Positions 11,571-23,508 of a stretch of 64,000 nucleotides of DNA are shown here, one piece after another; position 1 is the first letter of the stretch; each line of letters starts with the position of its first letter. The notes beneath the pieces are model-generated. The model was not told where the DNA came from and ran no database searches. It saw nothing but the letters and a program-made list of their open reading frames with translations. Made by a program: the position numbers and the translations under genes. The DNA comes from Humulus lupulus (taxonomy: Eukaryota; Streptophyta; Magnoliopsida; Rosales; Cannabaceae). The stretch is taken from assembly GCF_963169125.1 (NCBI RefSeq), contig NC_084795.1, positions 257,109,042-257,173,041 of the forward strand, written 5' to 3'.

Positions 11571-12538
11571 CTGCCACCTTTGAGGAACTAGTCTCACTCT
11601 CTGATTGCCTCAGAATAAACACTTGAGCTGGAGTCGAGCTGTCCATCCCGTTTTGCTCATCCTTCCTTCGCATTGGGCAATCCTTCTTACGATGTCCAAA
11701 CATATTACATGAAAAACATGCCCTTGCTTGACATTCTCCTAGATGATGCTTCTTACACCGAGCGCATATTGGATATGTCTTCTGGCTTTCCTTCTTACTT
11801 TCTCCAATAAGTAGAGGTATCTCTATCTGAGCTCCGTGCTCTCCAGCACTCTGCTGCCCAATCTGATGTCATGCGCTCTCAACAGCAAGAGCCTTCCCTA
11901 CCACCTGAGCATAGGTAGAGACTTCATGCACTGGGGCAACTCTAATGCCCTGAACTATTCTGGGATTCAACCCCTGAATAAACCTTTCCTTCTGAGCTAC
12001 ATCTGTGGGTACCATGTCAAAAGAAAACTTGGCCAACCAATCAAATTTGGTAACATACTCGGTCACTGATGCATTACCCTGAACGAGATTCAGAAACTCA
12101 TTCATCTTAGCAGTATTGGCTACATCACAATAATACTTCTCATTAAACAGTTGCCTAAATTCCTTCCAGTCCATCACAGCTGTGTCTCGTGTCTAGGATA
12201 CTACTTCCCACCACATCTGAGCATCATTCCGCAAAACAAATGTCGCACAAGCCACCCTATCATGACCTTCCAGCCCTTATCATGCCCATCCATTGCTCAG
12301 CTCTGAATGGATCTAGGCCTCCCTCGAAAACTAGAGGGTAATACTTCTGGAATCTTCCACAGAGGAATTCCCATTTATTCTCAACCTTAGGCTGAGCCAA
12401 AGCTGGTGCCACTCTTGGCATAACAAAGGAAGAGGTGTTTCCCAACAGATTATTATGATGCTTCAAACTCCTAATCTCTTCCTCATGCCTCTGCAATCTT
12501 GATTGCAAATCTGTGACTATCTGTTGAAAATTCATAGG
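11571..12538 (-). pseudogene. gag: gag of T1 (capsid plus zinc knuckle), frameshifted
   Basis: The start is taken at the ATG at 12533-12535 (MNFQQIVTDLQSRLQ), which opens a short coiled coil with 'HEEEIRSLKHHNNLL'. The capsid begins at 'YYPLVFEGGLDPFRAEQW' (about 12290-12350). The frame then shifts near 12270. After a stop near 12190, the second half of the capsid is readable at 11869-12177: 'MDWKEFRQLFNEKYY', 'VTEYVTKFDWLAKF', 'KERFIQGLNPRI', 'VHEVSTYAQVV'. A CX2C...H...C segment followed by a canonical CX2CX4HX4C knuckle (CFSCNMFGHRKKDC) lies at 11671-11775. The RNA-packaging protein is thus recognisable but broken by one frameshift and at least one stop. Confidence 0.85.
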
Positions 12539-13085
12539 AGCAGATGAAGAACTAATACCCTAACTATAACCCCCAGCCTCTGTATAACCACCACCAAGCC
12601 TCGTTATCTGCCTTGGATATAAATCTGCTGATTGAATATGCAATCAATAACTTGACCCATTAATCATGACAAGCATATCAAGAGCTTTCCCCACGGGATC
12701 ATTTTTACCACACCACAATCATTAATCACTTGCAGTGCTAATAAAAAAAAACATGCCCATGGCATTCATACATCAATCATAATCCCTGCTCTTCCAACAT
12801 TCACACCATTCTTCCAACTCCCGCATGCATATATCACAATTATAATCATGGAGTAGGTAATCATATGATCACAATCATATACATATTCACGGAGCATATA
12901 ATCATATAGTCAAGAGCCAGGCTCTATCAGAATCTCATGCTCCCTAATACAATGTGCAGGTAAAGCATTTACATTCTATTTAAGTAGTTAAGTACATACT
13001 ACAGAAATAGTTACCATTCCCTGAGTGAAGCTATCTTCAGTGATGAGTGTACATGCCCAGCTTGTCTTCAGGAATCATAAACCTT
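12539..13085 (-). other. Leader between primer site and gag of T1
   Basis: Non-coding, AT-rich leader of the T1 genomic RNA, with no recognisable motif besides short ATCATA and CATATA runs. Confidence 0.5.
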
Positions 13086-13102
13086 GGCTCGCTCTGATAC
13101 CA
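13086..13102 (-). other. Primer-binding site of T1 (tRNA-iMet type)
   Basis: On the minus strand TGGTATCAGAGCGAGCC begins 3 nt after the LTR end at 13106. TGGTATCAGAGC is the well-known complement of the 3' end of plant initiator tRNA-Met. It fixes the direction of T1 and identifies 13106-20374 as the 5' LTR. Confidence 0.85.
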
Positions 13103-13191
13103 AATTGTAACGCCCTAAACTCCAGGGACCGTTACGGTGCACATTGCAAACAGTGCTAAACTCGTTAATCGAGTCATATGGCCATAAACGT

Positions 13192-15462
13192 TGTAACGCC
13201 CTGGCTACCCCAGAACAGTTACGGTGAACGGTGGACCGGAAATTTGACTCGTTACCTGAGTCCTTTGGTCAAAAACGTGCTCTAAGTGTAGTTAACAGGT
13301 TAAGGTATAAAACCAATAAAAAGGAAATGAAGATTTATTACAAACAACTCTGCAGAGCTAAACAAAACATTTACAAGTGGCTCTCAGTACAAAATGGTCA
13401 TTACAGTTTTAAATTTACAATCCCGCCGACCTAAGCGGAAAAAATAGGGTAAACCCCCTAGTTCCTCTGAGAACACCATGACCGTGGCGGTCAAGCAGCC
13501 GCATATGTACACACCACCACATCAGCTCTCCACTCAAGGCTAGGTGAGCTTTTCTTTCCCTTTACCTGCACCACATAGCACCCATGAGCCAAGGCCCAGC
13601 AAGAAAACATAACATTTTTCAATAACATTATCAAATGATTATCATTATAATCATATTGAACATAAAGCTTTCAACAAGAAAATGAACAACACATGATTTT
13701 AGCGGGAGAGTGGCTATTAAGTAAGCCACTAGCCTCCAAGCTCTCTTTTCTAGCGGGAGAGTGGCTGTTAGGTAAGCCACTAGCCTCCAAGCTCTGTTTG
13801 TTCATCGACCCTCAGGGTCGGTCAGGCATTAATGCTCCTTGAGTCATTCAATGCTAATAATCGATTAGATCTAATCTCTATTGGCTTGCGTGAACCACGC
13901 TAAGTCCATTCTTGACTAATAAGTCAGCGCTAAGTGACCAGTGTCCAGTATCACCGCCGACACTAACACCTTTGCCAATTCTGACTGACAAGTCAGTGCA
14001 ACGTGACCAGTGCCCAGTACCACTGCCGAACCTGACTAATCAGTCACAGCTTCACAGTTGATACTAGCACCTTTGCCAAACCTGACTAATTAGTCAGTGC
14101 TATGCTCAAATGAACAACATATGCTAAGCATTCCATGTTCAAACCATGTCCATATTACATAACCAACATGCCTCACAAATATCCATGCATGTCACACTTG
14201 GGGTGCAGTTTTCTTACCTCTGGTTCGAGCAAGAACAAATAAAAGAGTGACCTTGAGAACGATCAACCTTTTTGGTCCTTTAGCGATTACCTGGTCATAA
14301 CCAAATTATGGGATTCCATCAATAAAATGAATAATAAAAGGTTCCCAAACCAAAACCTAACCTCCGGGACCTCAAACACTACTCAACCGGGTAGTAGGTT
14401 CAATCCCGAGGCCTTAGGCTTGAATCCCCATGCTAAAAAGCTCACTTTGGCCAAAAATTCCTTAAGGGCCGCGGCGCAACGCCCAGTTCAGCCAAAACCC
14501 TTGTTTTTCTTCCTCTACGATTTCACTTAGAACCAACCCTTCAAACCCAACTTAAACACCACCCAAACCTCTCTCAAACACCCATTTAAACCCCTAAACA
14601 ACACTCAAAACTCTCCCTCATCATAACCCAAGACAACCCCCTAAAACCTCCATCAATTCCTACAATCCTCCATAAAAACACAAGCTTAAACTTATCATTA
14701 AAACAGGGCAAAACCAGAAAAGTAATGATCAAAGCTTACCTCAAACTTGGTATTGAACCCTCTCCAATGACTGAACTAAAACCCCAACCTTAGCCCCTTG
14801 ATTTCCTAGCTTAGCTCCACACTTGAGCTCAAAATTCCAAAGAACAGAACTATGGAGATGAATGTACGGGAAGGAGAAGATGAAGCAAACTCTGTTTTGG
14901 GTTCTATTTCACAGCCATCCATACATCATACATATCCAAATACTAAAAGACCACTATACCCCTAGGCATAATAAAGCTTCTAAAACCACCCAAGGGCAAT
15001 TTTGACATTTTCCACCTACACCGTTAATGATAATTAACGCTTCCCTATTCCCGCTAATCTCAATACTCTCAAACACCAATATTTCACATCCCGTTACCCT
15101 TTAATGTCCGGTAACACCCTAATCATTAAAACACCCCGAGCTTAAACCCGTTATGACCAAACCGATAATTAACATTCCTTGATCGTCTCATGCCAAATGG
15201 CTCGAACAAACCCACATCATAATGTGGTCTCAAATTATATCACCAACATGCGAATAAATAATCAATTTACCCTCAACGGGTCAAATTACCATCACACCCC
15301 TGTAATTGCAAATATGGACTCACATGCATGCATTTCACATCATATCATAATATAATCAATATATACATACATTTAATAAATTAATAACATAATTAAGCAA
15401 GTATGGCCCTCCCGGCCTACTGTTCACGCCGCTAAACACAACGGAGAATTCGGGGCATTACA
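13192..15462 (-). mobile_element. Solo LTR S2, Tekay/Del type, nested in the T1 LTR
   Basis: The 2271-bp segment runs from TGTAACGCCCTGG to GGGGCATTACA. The target duplication AACGT (13187-13191 and 15463-15467) is perfect. The T1 LTR sequence is continuous once it is removed. Same orientation as T1. It has short internal repeats at 13695-13800 and 13915-14105 and a GC-rich patch at about 14465. No coding content. Confidence 0.92.
13695..14105. repeat. Two short tandem repeats inside S2
   Basis: An ~50-bp unit with AGCGGGAGAGTGGCT and AAGCCACTAGCCTCC occurs twice at 13695-13797. A unit of about 60-65 bp containing CTGACTAATxAGTCAG and ACCTTTGCCAA recurs about three times at 13915-14105. Both contain inverted GACT/AGTC words and belong to the solo LTR. 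Confidence 0.65.
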
Positions 15463-16209
15463 AACGTGTAACTAAGTATGATTAGCAGTTTAGGGATTAA
15501 AAATTTTGGTTAAGATATAACGTTTCACTAGAACGTTTACTGTATACATTGGGATCCCAAAAATATAATTTAAAGGTTTATTACAACAAAATATTTACAA
15601 CTAGCCGATCTAAGCGGCAAAACAGGGTTTAACCCTAGTTCCTATCCTTCAAACCTCGGCCGTGGCGGACGAGCAGCTGCATATGTACACATCGTCACCT
15701 AAGCTCGCCAACTCAAGGATGGTCCAGCTTTCTTTTACCTTTACCTGCACCACATAGCACCCGTGAGCCGAAGCCCAGCAAGAAAACTCAATATGCTCAT
15801 GAACAATCATATCATGATATCAAATCATATCTGGCATGCCTAGCAAACATAGCTTTATTTAAGCATGCAAATAAATTCAAACAATGCTTGGGAATCGAGG
15901 GCAAGAAATCATGTCCTCCTGACTGGATGACTATCAAGTCAATCCTAATCAGATGAGTGATTTAACACTAGAGGTTCTGGTAAACCATACTGAGTGACCA
16001 ACAAGCAACTCACTACGTGGCTCAGTACCCAAAGCCATGAAAATGATGATCAGAATGATCATACAGAGCTCATAGCTCTGAATAGATGAGTGAATATCAC
16101 TTGGAGGTTCTATTAACCATACTGAGTGACTGACAAGAAAGTCACTATGGGGCTCGGTGCCCATAGCCGTGTAACGAAACTGTTACCTGGGCTTTCCTGC
16201 AATGGCTCT

Positions 16210-16312
16210 AATCAAATGAGTGACTGATGGGTAGTCACTAACTTAAACAGATGAGTGACTGATGGGTAAGTCACTAGCTTAAACAGATGAGTGACTGATG
16301 GGTAAGTCACAC
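16210..16312. repeat. Tandem repeat of about 36 bp, three copies, in the T1 LTR
   Basis: The phrase ATGAGTGACTGATGGGTA, followed by AGTCACTAGCTTAAACAG, is repeated head to tail. The words GTGACT and AGTCAC form an inverted pair in each unit. Related GTGACT phrases are dispersed at 15950-16170. Confidence 0.7.
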
Positions 16313-17687
16313 AAGCGCTTTTAATTTTCATCGAACTTGAGGTTAGTCCGGCATTAATGCTCTTGTTGAGTCATCTAATGCAGAATGTCGATTAGATCTA
16401 ATCTTTTATCGGCCCTGCATTCATGACGCTTATGCCGTTACTGGCTCCCAGGTCAATAACACACGGCCAATGCCAAATCTGAGTGATCAGGGTCATGCAC
16501 AAGTAAGCAACGCTACCAAACATATATCACATGTCTAATATCCAGATACAGGGCATTCAGCATGCTTACTTAATAATTACCAGCACAATTAAGATCATGC
16601 ATACACAGAGGCTCAAGCTCTGAACAATCTCATATATAATATTCATGGCATGCCCTAATCACATGTTTCTCGTGCATCACATGCATCATATTTAAACATC
16701 CAACATGCATCAAGAATAACCATGCATGTCACATATGGGGTGCAGTTTTCTTACCTTTGGTCCAAGCACAGGTTACCAATAAACGAGCCACAAGCACGAT
16801 CCCGATTCCAAGCCTCTAGTGATAACCTAGTCACAACCACAAATGGTGATCCAATGAGTTCGAGTTCTAACCAATCCCAGAACCAAGACCTAGCCTCTGA
16901 GACATCAAACCCCACCAATCCGGGTAGTAGGAATGATCCTGAGGCCTAAGGTTTGAGTTCCCATCACTAAAAACCCACATTGGTCACTTTTCCTCTTTTG
17001 AGTCGCGATCCCAAACATTAGAGCCGCAACCCCACTCAAGTCAGGCCCAAAAATCTTCTCTGACAGCAATTAGAGCCTCAACTCTACCCAATAGAGTCGT
17101 AGCTCAAATAGCCCATTAGCACCAAACCACCAGCTTCTTCAAGCTTGAGCCGTAGTGCCCAAGAACAGAGTCGCGGCTCAACCTCGAACCCAGCCAAAAA
17201 AACTCCATTTCTTCATCTAAAAACCTTTCAAAAACATATCCAAACATCTCCAAACTCAAAAATCAAAGTTCCCAACACATCCCCATGATCCAAAAGCAAC
17301 AAAAACCAAGTCTCAAATCACCCCAAAAACACATCAAAACACAAAATCCAATTCAAGCTTAAAAACTTTAAAAACTTTGAACTTAAAACGTGAATTACCT
17401 CTGATTGAGTTGTTTCCCAACTAAATCCTCTGGCTAATAAGCTTCTAATCTTTCCTAGGATCGCTATGCCTCGATCCTCACTTGAATCCGAGTCCTAGAA
17501 CTCAAGTTACCTTCGAAAATACAATCGGGAGACGAAAATGGAACTTAGAGGGAGAGAGAACGTACAGAACATTCTTTTTATTTCTTAAAAGGTTACTTCA
17601 ATCTTAAGTAGCTTAAAACAAAACCTAACGCTCGGGGTCTCGAAAACACTCCCGGGGACAAAATAGTCAAAACCTCCAGAATTTCCC

Positions 17688-19974
17688 TGTAACGACCCAA
17701 ATTTGCTAATAAGGCTTAGGGGCCTTGATTAGCGTGCCGGGAGGGCATAAATGGGATTAGAATGGATATTGTTGACTTAAATGTGTGAATATGTGATTAA
17801 TGTTGATTATATGATAGTTGATGATATTATGTGATAATATGAAATAGATATGTGATATATATGAGAACCACATTATTATGTGGACAGGTTCGCAGAGCAC
17901 GACTTGAGACGATCCTAGGGTCAGATAAAGGGAAAAGTCACAACGGGACTTAAGATACGACTTTGGGTAAGTTAGGGGTATTTAAGGTATCGGGTAGTGA
18001 TTTGGACTATCAGGTTACGGAAATAAATATATGGAGATATATTTGAGGTTAGGATGTCTAGGCGGGAATATTGGGGGATTTTACCATTTTGGCCTCGGGG
18101 ACAGTTCCGGCATCCCGAGCCTTGGGATTGATTTAGCAATAAGATAGACTTACGGAAACTCTTGGAAGAAATACAAACCGACTAAAACTTTTACCTCAGT
18201 TCTCTCTCACTCTCAAGGAAAACAAGGGGAAGGAAAACACAGAAAACTTAAGGGAATCAAGTTGGAATTTCTGAGGATTGAGGTGGGGATTTGGAGGCTT
18301 AGCTCAAGGATTAATCAAGAACTAAGTCAGGGTTAAGGTAAGAAATTTAATCTTCTCTTCTGTGGTTGGAAATTCTGGGCTTTGGTTAGGTTTTGAGGCA
18401 AACATGGTTTTTATGTTTTAAGGCAGAATTGAGGAGGAAACTTGGAGACTTAGCTTGGCTTTGGCTTGGTGAAGTGGTTCAACAGAAGAGGTAAGTTTCA
18501 ACTCATGGTTTAGAGGATTTAAATTGGATTTGAATGGCTAGTTTGAGTGTTTATAGCTCTTGAGTTTCAGAAATTGAAAAGAGAAGATTAGTGTGTATTA
18601 GGCTGTGTTTTCTGTGGAATTATGTTGTTTAAGTCATGCTAAAGGAGTTGGGATTAATTGGTTGTGAGTTAGGGAGCTTTGGGATGGTTTAAGGTGAGGT
18701 TTCAAGCTTAGAAATGATGGGTTTTCTGGGCACGAAGGGGAGGGCCGCGGCTCTATTCTAGAGCACTGCGGCCCTAGGATGAAAAAGGGCCAAGGAGGCT
18801 CGGCCATGGGAGGGCGTCGCGGCGCCCAAAGCAAGGGCTGCGGCGCGTGTTTTGTTCAGGATGGGCTGGGTTCTGTTTTGAGGCTAGGGCCGCGGGCTAA
18901 GCTTCAAGGGCCGCAGCCCTTGGTTGCACACATGAGTTTTTAAGGGTTTTAGGCACGGGAAAGTGGTCTAGTATGCTCGGGATTGGTTTCACCACCATGC
19001 TTGGTGGGATTCGGGTTTCTGGGGGTTAGTTTTGTAACCAGAAACCTATATTTGAGTATTAATGAAACCCTATACTTTGGTTTTGACTAGGTGATAAAGG
19101 CTTAGGCTCGGGAACGGATCGTGCTTGAGGGGTGTTGCTCATAATTCAATAACTGTACAGACTAAAGGTAAGAAAACTGCACCTGGTTGAATATATGTGA
19201 CGGGACTAAGGGCTCCCTATTGTAAATGCTTGAAAAGATGGTATTATGCCATGCAAGCCATTTAGTGAACCAACGGCCTAAGGGTGCCAAGGGTTTCACT
19301 AGCGCAAAGGGCGCGGCTCAGCCACTGGTAGCTGAGGACAGCTTATTATGCACTAAGCTCGGTTTAAGCGGGCCGGAGTCAGTGGGTTAAACAGAGGGTG
19401 CGACCTAAGTCGTCGGCCCTGAATATTATGTGATATGAGTGTTATATGTGATAGATTGTATCTTGAATCTGATTGTATGTGCTGAATATCTGTTGTGGAC
19501 TATCTGATGGGAATACATGCGTAATGAGTTAATTGTCTGTTATCATTGATTGAGTTGTATAGGATGTTTTCCTGCTGGGCCTTGGCTCACGGGTGCTACA
19601 TGGTGCAGGTAAAGGCAAGGGCAAAGTAGACCAGCCTTAACTGGAGAGCTCAGCGAGCTGAATGTACATAGCCAGGTGCTCGGCCGCCACTATTGAGGTT
19701 TAGGCAAGGACGTGAGACCTGAAGACTGTCTGTTTAGGCTAGTGAATACTCATGTACTTTTGGGAGTCTGTAAACTTATTTTAACTCTGTTTTCTTAAGG
19801 GATCCCGTGTTTATAATAGTTTAAATATATGAAATGAGTCTTTTGAGACCAAAACCTTTTTAACCCTAGCTCTTGCATGTTTAGTGACACGTTTTTAAAA
19901 TGCTGACTTGTTTAGCGAGTCTTGCACCTTTATAGGTACATAGTGTAACGGTCTTGGCTATCCAGGGCGTTACA
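17688..19974 (+). mobile_element. Solo LTR S3, Tekay/Del type, opposite orientation, nested in the T1 LTR
   Basis: The 2287-bp segment runs from TGTAACGACCC to CAGGGCGTTACA. TTTCCC stands on both sides (17682-17687 and 19975-19980), containing the expected 5-bp duplication. The landmark near 19575 reads GCTGGGCCTTGGCTCACGGG, the reverse complement of the landmark in S1, S2 and S4, so this copy is on the plus strand. A GC-rich palindromic patch lies at 18740-18925. Open frames crossing that patch are not genes. Confidence 0.9.
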
Positions 19975-20514
19975 TTTCCCCTGATCTTACTAACTCCCAA
20001 TTTATCACCAAATATTTATTCCTATTACCCAATAACCCGGTAATGCTGTAAATACCCCTTGACTTACTCCAAGTCAAGCTTAAATCCTGTTGTGACTTTC
20101 CCACTAGCTTAGCTCCTAGGATTGTCTTGTGTTGAGTAACCCTAGCATAACCAAATAATAATAAAGCACCACACACACATATCACATATATGCCAAATAT
20201 GCCTGAAATGGCCAACATATGAAAATCACCTAATTACTCAGAAATGGGTTCACATGCATATTTAATACACCTAAACATGCATATAATCATTTCATAAACA
20301 TAATAAATCAATTATGGCCCTCCCAGCCTCCTAATCAAGGTCCTAAACCTCATTAGGAAATTTGGGGCATTACAATTGTAAATGTGGAAATTTTTCCCTT
20401 GTGAATTTTATTTACAAGTGAAGCTCTATGCTACGAGGCATCCTACACGCTACATGTTGCACGCACAAGGGGACAAAGATATCACACGGTGTTGAAGGAA
20501 TTGGGCTAAGAGAG

Positions 20515-20905
20515 CCACCCTCGCTATGCGAGGGCCCTTGGACACTTGCCCATCCGAATGCCACCCTCACTATGCGAGGGTCCTCGGATGGCCATCTGCG
20601 TATGCCTTGTCCCCTCAGGCATCGTGTCTCGCCGTGCATGCATGCGGGATAAGAAGACCAGCCTCGCAACGCGAGACACCCTCGCTATGCGAGGGTGTGG
20701 CCTTGTTGCGACGCCCATATCCCGAGCCATGCCTACACCCGAGGGAAGAGGGCCAACCTCGCTACGCGAGGCACCCTCGCTATGCAAGGGTATGACCTTG
20801 TAGCGGCGCCCGTATTCCGAGCCGTGCCTACGCCTGAGGGAAGAGGGCCAGCCTCGCTACGCGAGGCACCCTTGCTATGCGAGGGTGTGGCCCTGTTGCG
20901 ACACC
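20515..20905. repeat. Hairpin-rich tandem repeat, ~95-bp unit, in the B 5' LTR
   Basis: The palindromic words CCCTCGCTATGCGAGGG and CCTCGCTACGCGAGG recur from about 20517. Three longer units of 94-95 bp start at about 20659, 20753 and 20848 and share the phrase GCCTACxCCxGAGGGAAGAGGG. The array is missing from the 3' LTR of the same element. Confidence 0.85.
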
Positions 20906-21376
20906 CATATCGCGAGCCTCGTCTCCATGTGACCTACATAGGCCAGCCTCAACCCCTGGCACCTTGGCTTTTCAGGATATGCATAGGTTGAAGCCTCCTT
21001 GACATAGGCACGGGGACCACTTGGAGGTACCTTATTGGTATGCCAAACGAACATTGGGCATCAAACGGGGATTGATGAGGACGACTGGGTACAGAACACG
21101 TGCGCTGACACGAGAAGTACGCGTTTGGAGAGTACAGAAGCACGGCCCTGTCATCTGCATCTGGGGGGTAGTGGCAGTACAGACCTGTATGAAGAGTAGT
21201 GGTACCACTTGAACACCCCCGACCATACATCAAAGCCGACAGTACTATGTCCTAGGCCACGACTCTGACATTACCAGAGAAAACACCACTACGCCCTGAG
21301 CCACTACACTATCAGAGTACCTGTGTACGTCCCTGTCGTCTGGGACTTGTTTGTATCCAGGGCCAATAGAGCCGCC

Positions 21377-21387
21377 CTATAAATAGG
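21377..21387 (+). promoter_or_regulatory. TATA box of the B 5' LTR
   Basis: CTATAAATAGG is about 205 bp before the LTR end, the usual place for the promoter of the genomic RNA. The same word is kept in the 3' LTR at about 28560. Confidence 0.75.
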
Positions 21388-21585
21388 CCCCAACCCCTCA
21401 GGTTAAGGGGTTGGAGAACTGAATGTATGAAAGAGACTTAAGAAATATATGATCCTGGTTTTCATGGTTACCTGAGTTTTCTTCTGTTGATTAGAGTTCT
21501 TTCTATCTGATTCAAAGCTTTCTATAGTATAGAGATTGAAGTTTTCTAACCATCAATCGTTGACGAGTTCTTACCGTCAACAGTT

Positions 21586-21603
21586 TGGCGCCATCTATGG
21601 GAA
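21586..21603 (+). other. Primer-binding site of element B
   Basis: TGGCGCCATCTATGGGAA begins 3 nt after the LTR. The first seven bases fit the acceptor end of plant tRNA-Asp (GGCGCCA); the rest does not match well, so the primer tRNA is uncertain. It differs from the site used by C and E. Confidence 0.55.
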
Positions 21604-21688
21604 GGTAAGCACCAAGCTACTGTTCCACCATTACTTCCGGCAAGAGGAAATGCCGAGACGTTCGAAATGACTCAGGGAGCCACGAGAG

Positions 21689-23496
21689 GTGGAGGTCCAC
21701 CTTAACGGAGTCCAGCTGAAGGCCTCCATGAAGGATCCACCTCCATCCCGGGACGTGGAGCCCCCAAGGGATCCTGTGGTCCGCGAGAATGACAGGGAGG
21801 TCTCATCACCGGCCATCCCGCCCGGTGAGAATCCTCCAAGGACAACTATCGCACCACCCAAGAATGCCAACGAGTTCCCGCCTCTGAAACCACCCCAGGT
21901 ACCGAACTCCGGCCGGCAGGATTCGGGCCCCTCGACGCATAGACGTGATAAACAACCTTGGGTCCATTCTGTGAGCTCGAGTTCTAAATCTTGTTTCTAT
22001 GAAGAGGAGATTCGTGAGCTGCACCGTAGGAACCAAAGGCTGAAGACCACCCTGGAGAACATGCAGGAGGTGCTGAATGGCCTGTTGCAAGGTAAGTCGA
22101 ACGTGACCCTGCCCAAGAGGAAAGAGAATGGTCAGGAAACCACTGTTCCGGTAAACGACGGGAGGACCAGACACTCCACCAGTAACACCCCCAGGGAGAA
22201 GCCGCATGAGCGTCCCAGACCATCGAGGCCACCCCAGGGGCCAAGGCAAGGGAACAATGTTGGTTCTCGCAATGACATCGAGGTCACCTCAAAGAAGACG
22301 CCCTCGGATCTACGAGAAGAGCTCAACAAGAAGAGGGCAGATAAGAGGACTACCCCTCCTACTGTCCCTCGGGACGGCAAAGGAAAGGAAGATGTCAACC
22401 CGTCCATGCTGAGAGACTCCCTGAAGAAGAGGAGGCAAGACCTCGATACAGAGATGAAGAGCCTGCAGAGTAAGATTGTCACCGCGTCTGGAGGGCAAAG
22501 CCTTGAGGAGGAGTTCGACCATGAATCACCCTTCACCAAAGAGATCCAAGCCATCCGACTCCCAGCCAACTTTAAGGAGCCTCATATGACCCCGTATGAA
22601 GGAAGCACCGACCCCAAATACCACCTAGACGCATTCAATGACTTGATGAAGTTGAGGGGGATAAGTAGCGGGGCTAGATGCCACTGTTTCGCAGTCACGT
22701 TGAAAGGACCTGCATACAAATGGTTTAAGAGACTTCGACCGGGATCCGTCAGGTCTTGGCAACAGTTTTCAGATGAATTTCTCCAACAGCATCATGCCGT
22801 GCGTGATTATACAATGCCGGGCACCAGCCTCGCCAATGTAAAACAGGGAAAAAATGAGAGTCTAAAAAGCTACATCCACAGGTTTAACATGGAAGCAGCC
22901 AAAGTGGGGAGCTAGATCCGCAGAGAGTTAAAAATGGCCATCACCGCCGGGGTGCTTCCGGGAAGCAAATTGTGGGATAATATGCTCAAAAGGGAAGTCA
23001 CAAACCTAGATGACTTCTACGAGAGAGCGCAGAAGTATATTCGTGTAGAGGATGGCCACGCGAACTTAAAGGCGGGAAAGTGTGAGCAAAGCCCCCAACT
23101 AATGAAGAGTCGAATGGTGCAAAGAAGAAAAGGGCGTACGAAGGGTCGAGGGATGATGAACATAGAAAACCCAAGCGGGGAAGCGACCATAGGCAAACGG
23201 CTTATACTTTCTATACAGGCCTGATGGATACAAGGGAGCATATCTACCTCACCAACGAGAAGCGGGTTCCCTTCAAGAAGCCCCCACCAATGAGGAAGGA
23301 TCTGTCCCAGAGGGATCCCAATAGATACTGTCAATACCACAAGGATATTGGTCACACCACAGCAGAATGTATTCATTTGAAAGAAGAAATTGAGGAGCTC
23401 GTCCGCAGGGGGCACCTAGGTCGATATGTCAGGAGAGAAAGGCCAAAGTCGGAGGACAAACCAGTGATATCTAAGATGCAAAGAGAAGCTCCATAG
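21689..23496 (+). pseudogene. gag: gag of element B
   Basis: The ATG at 21689 opens a 408-codon frame. The N-terminal 100 residues are Pro-rich. A coiled coil (about residues 105-135, 'EEIRELHRRNQRLKTTLEN') is followed by a charged linker. The capsid from about residue 295 contains 'PYEGSTDPKYHLDAF', 'AVTLKGPAYKWFKRL', 'SWQQFSDEFLQQ' and 'LKSYIHRFNMEAAKV'. A stop at 22913 and further breaks near 22933 and 23222 interrupt it. The text goes on through 'AITAGVLPGSKLW' to the knuckle-like CQYHKDIGHTTAEC (about 23330-23370). This is the structural protein that packages the element RNA. The start is the first ATG after the primer site with this frame. Confidence 0.85.
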
Positions 23497-23508
23497 ATCT
23501 AGGGAGAA

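Larger units (their letters stand above)
8190..20374 (-). mobile_element. Element T1: decayed Tekay/Del-type Ty3/gypsy element
   Basis: On the minus strand: 5' LTR (20374 to 13106, with two nested insertions), tRNA-iMet-type primer site (13086-13102), gag (about 12535-11571), protease/RT (about 11570-10781), a foreign solo LTR, then RNase H/integrase (about 9523-8200). The gag zinc knuckle, the RT text and the integrase C-terminal phrase 'FLKVSPCKGV' identify the Del/Tekay branch of chromoviruses, where such long TGTAACGCCC LTRs are known. The 3' LTR is missing; the element is fused to element A at about 8190. It inserted into the spacer of element D, whose sequence resumes at 28771 after element B. 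Confidence 0.8.
13106..20374 (-). repeat. 5' LTR of T1, interrupted by two solo LTRs
   Basis: Plus-strand ends are TGTAACGCCC (13106) and GGGGCATTACA (20374). Removing the nested insertions 13192-15462 and 17688-19974 with their target duplications leaves about 2.7 kb, typical of Tekay/Del LTRs. Remaining LTR pieces are 13106-13191, 15463-17687 and 19975-20374. Tandem copies of an ~36-bp unit beginning ATGAGTGACTGATGGGTA lie at about 16215-16310, and a GC-rich patch (GAGTCGCGATCCC, GAGCCGCAACCCC, GAGTCGCGGCTC) at about 17000-17190. Confidence 0.85.
20377..21582 (+). repeat. 5' LTR of element B
   Basis: The 1206-bp LTR runs from TGTAAATGTGG to TACCGTCAACA. Its last 632 bp match 28130-28765 closely (about 96% by eye). 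TATA box CTATAAATAGG at 21377-21387. The first half contains a hairpin minisatellite. Overlapping open frames on both strands at 20412-21233 are side effects of that repeat. Confidence 0.88.

Noticed and set aside
20412..21233. Several 60-98 codon frames on both strands
   Set aside because: By-products of the hairpin repeat in the B LTR; the last three are also present in the copy at 28130-28409 because it is the same LTR.
21806..22569. Minus-strand frames of 145-147 codons
   Set aside because: They mirror the open gag frame of B and have no domain text; gag phrases are on the plus strand.
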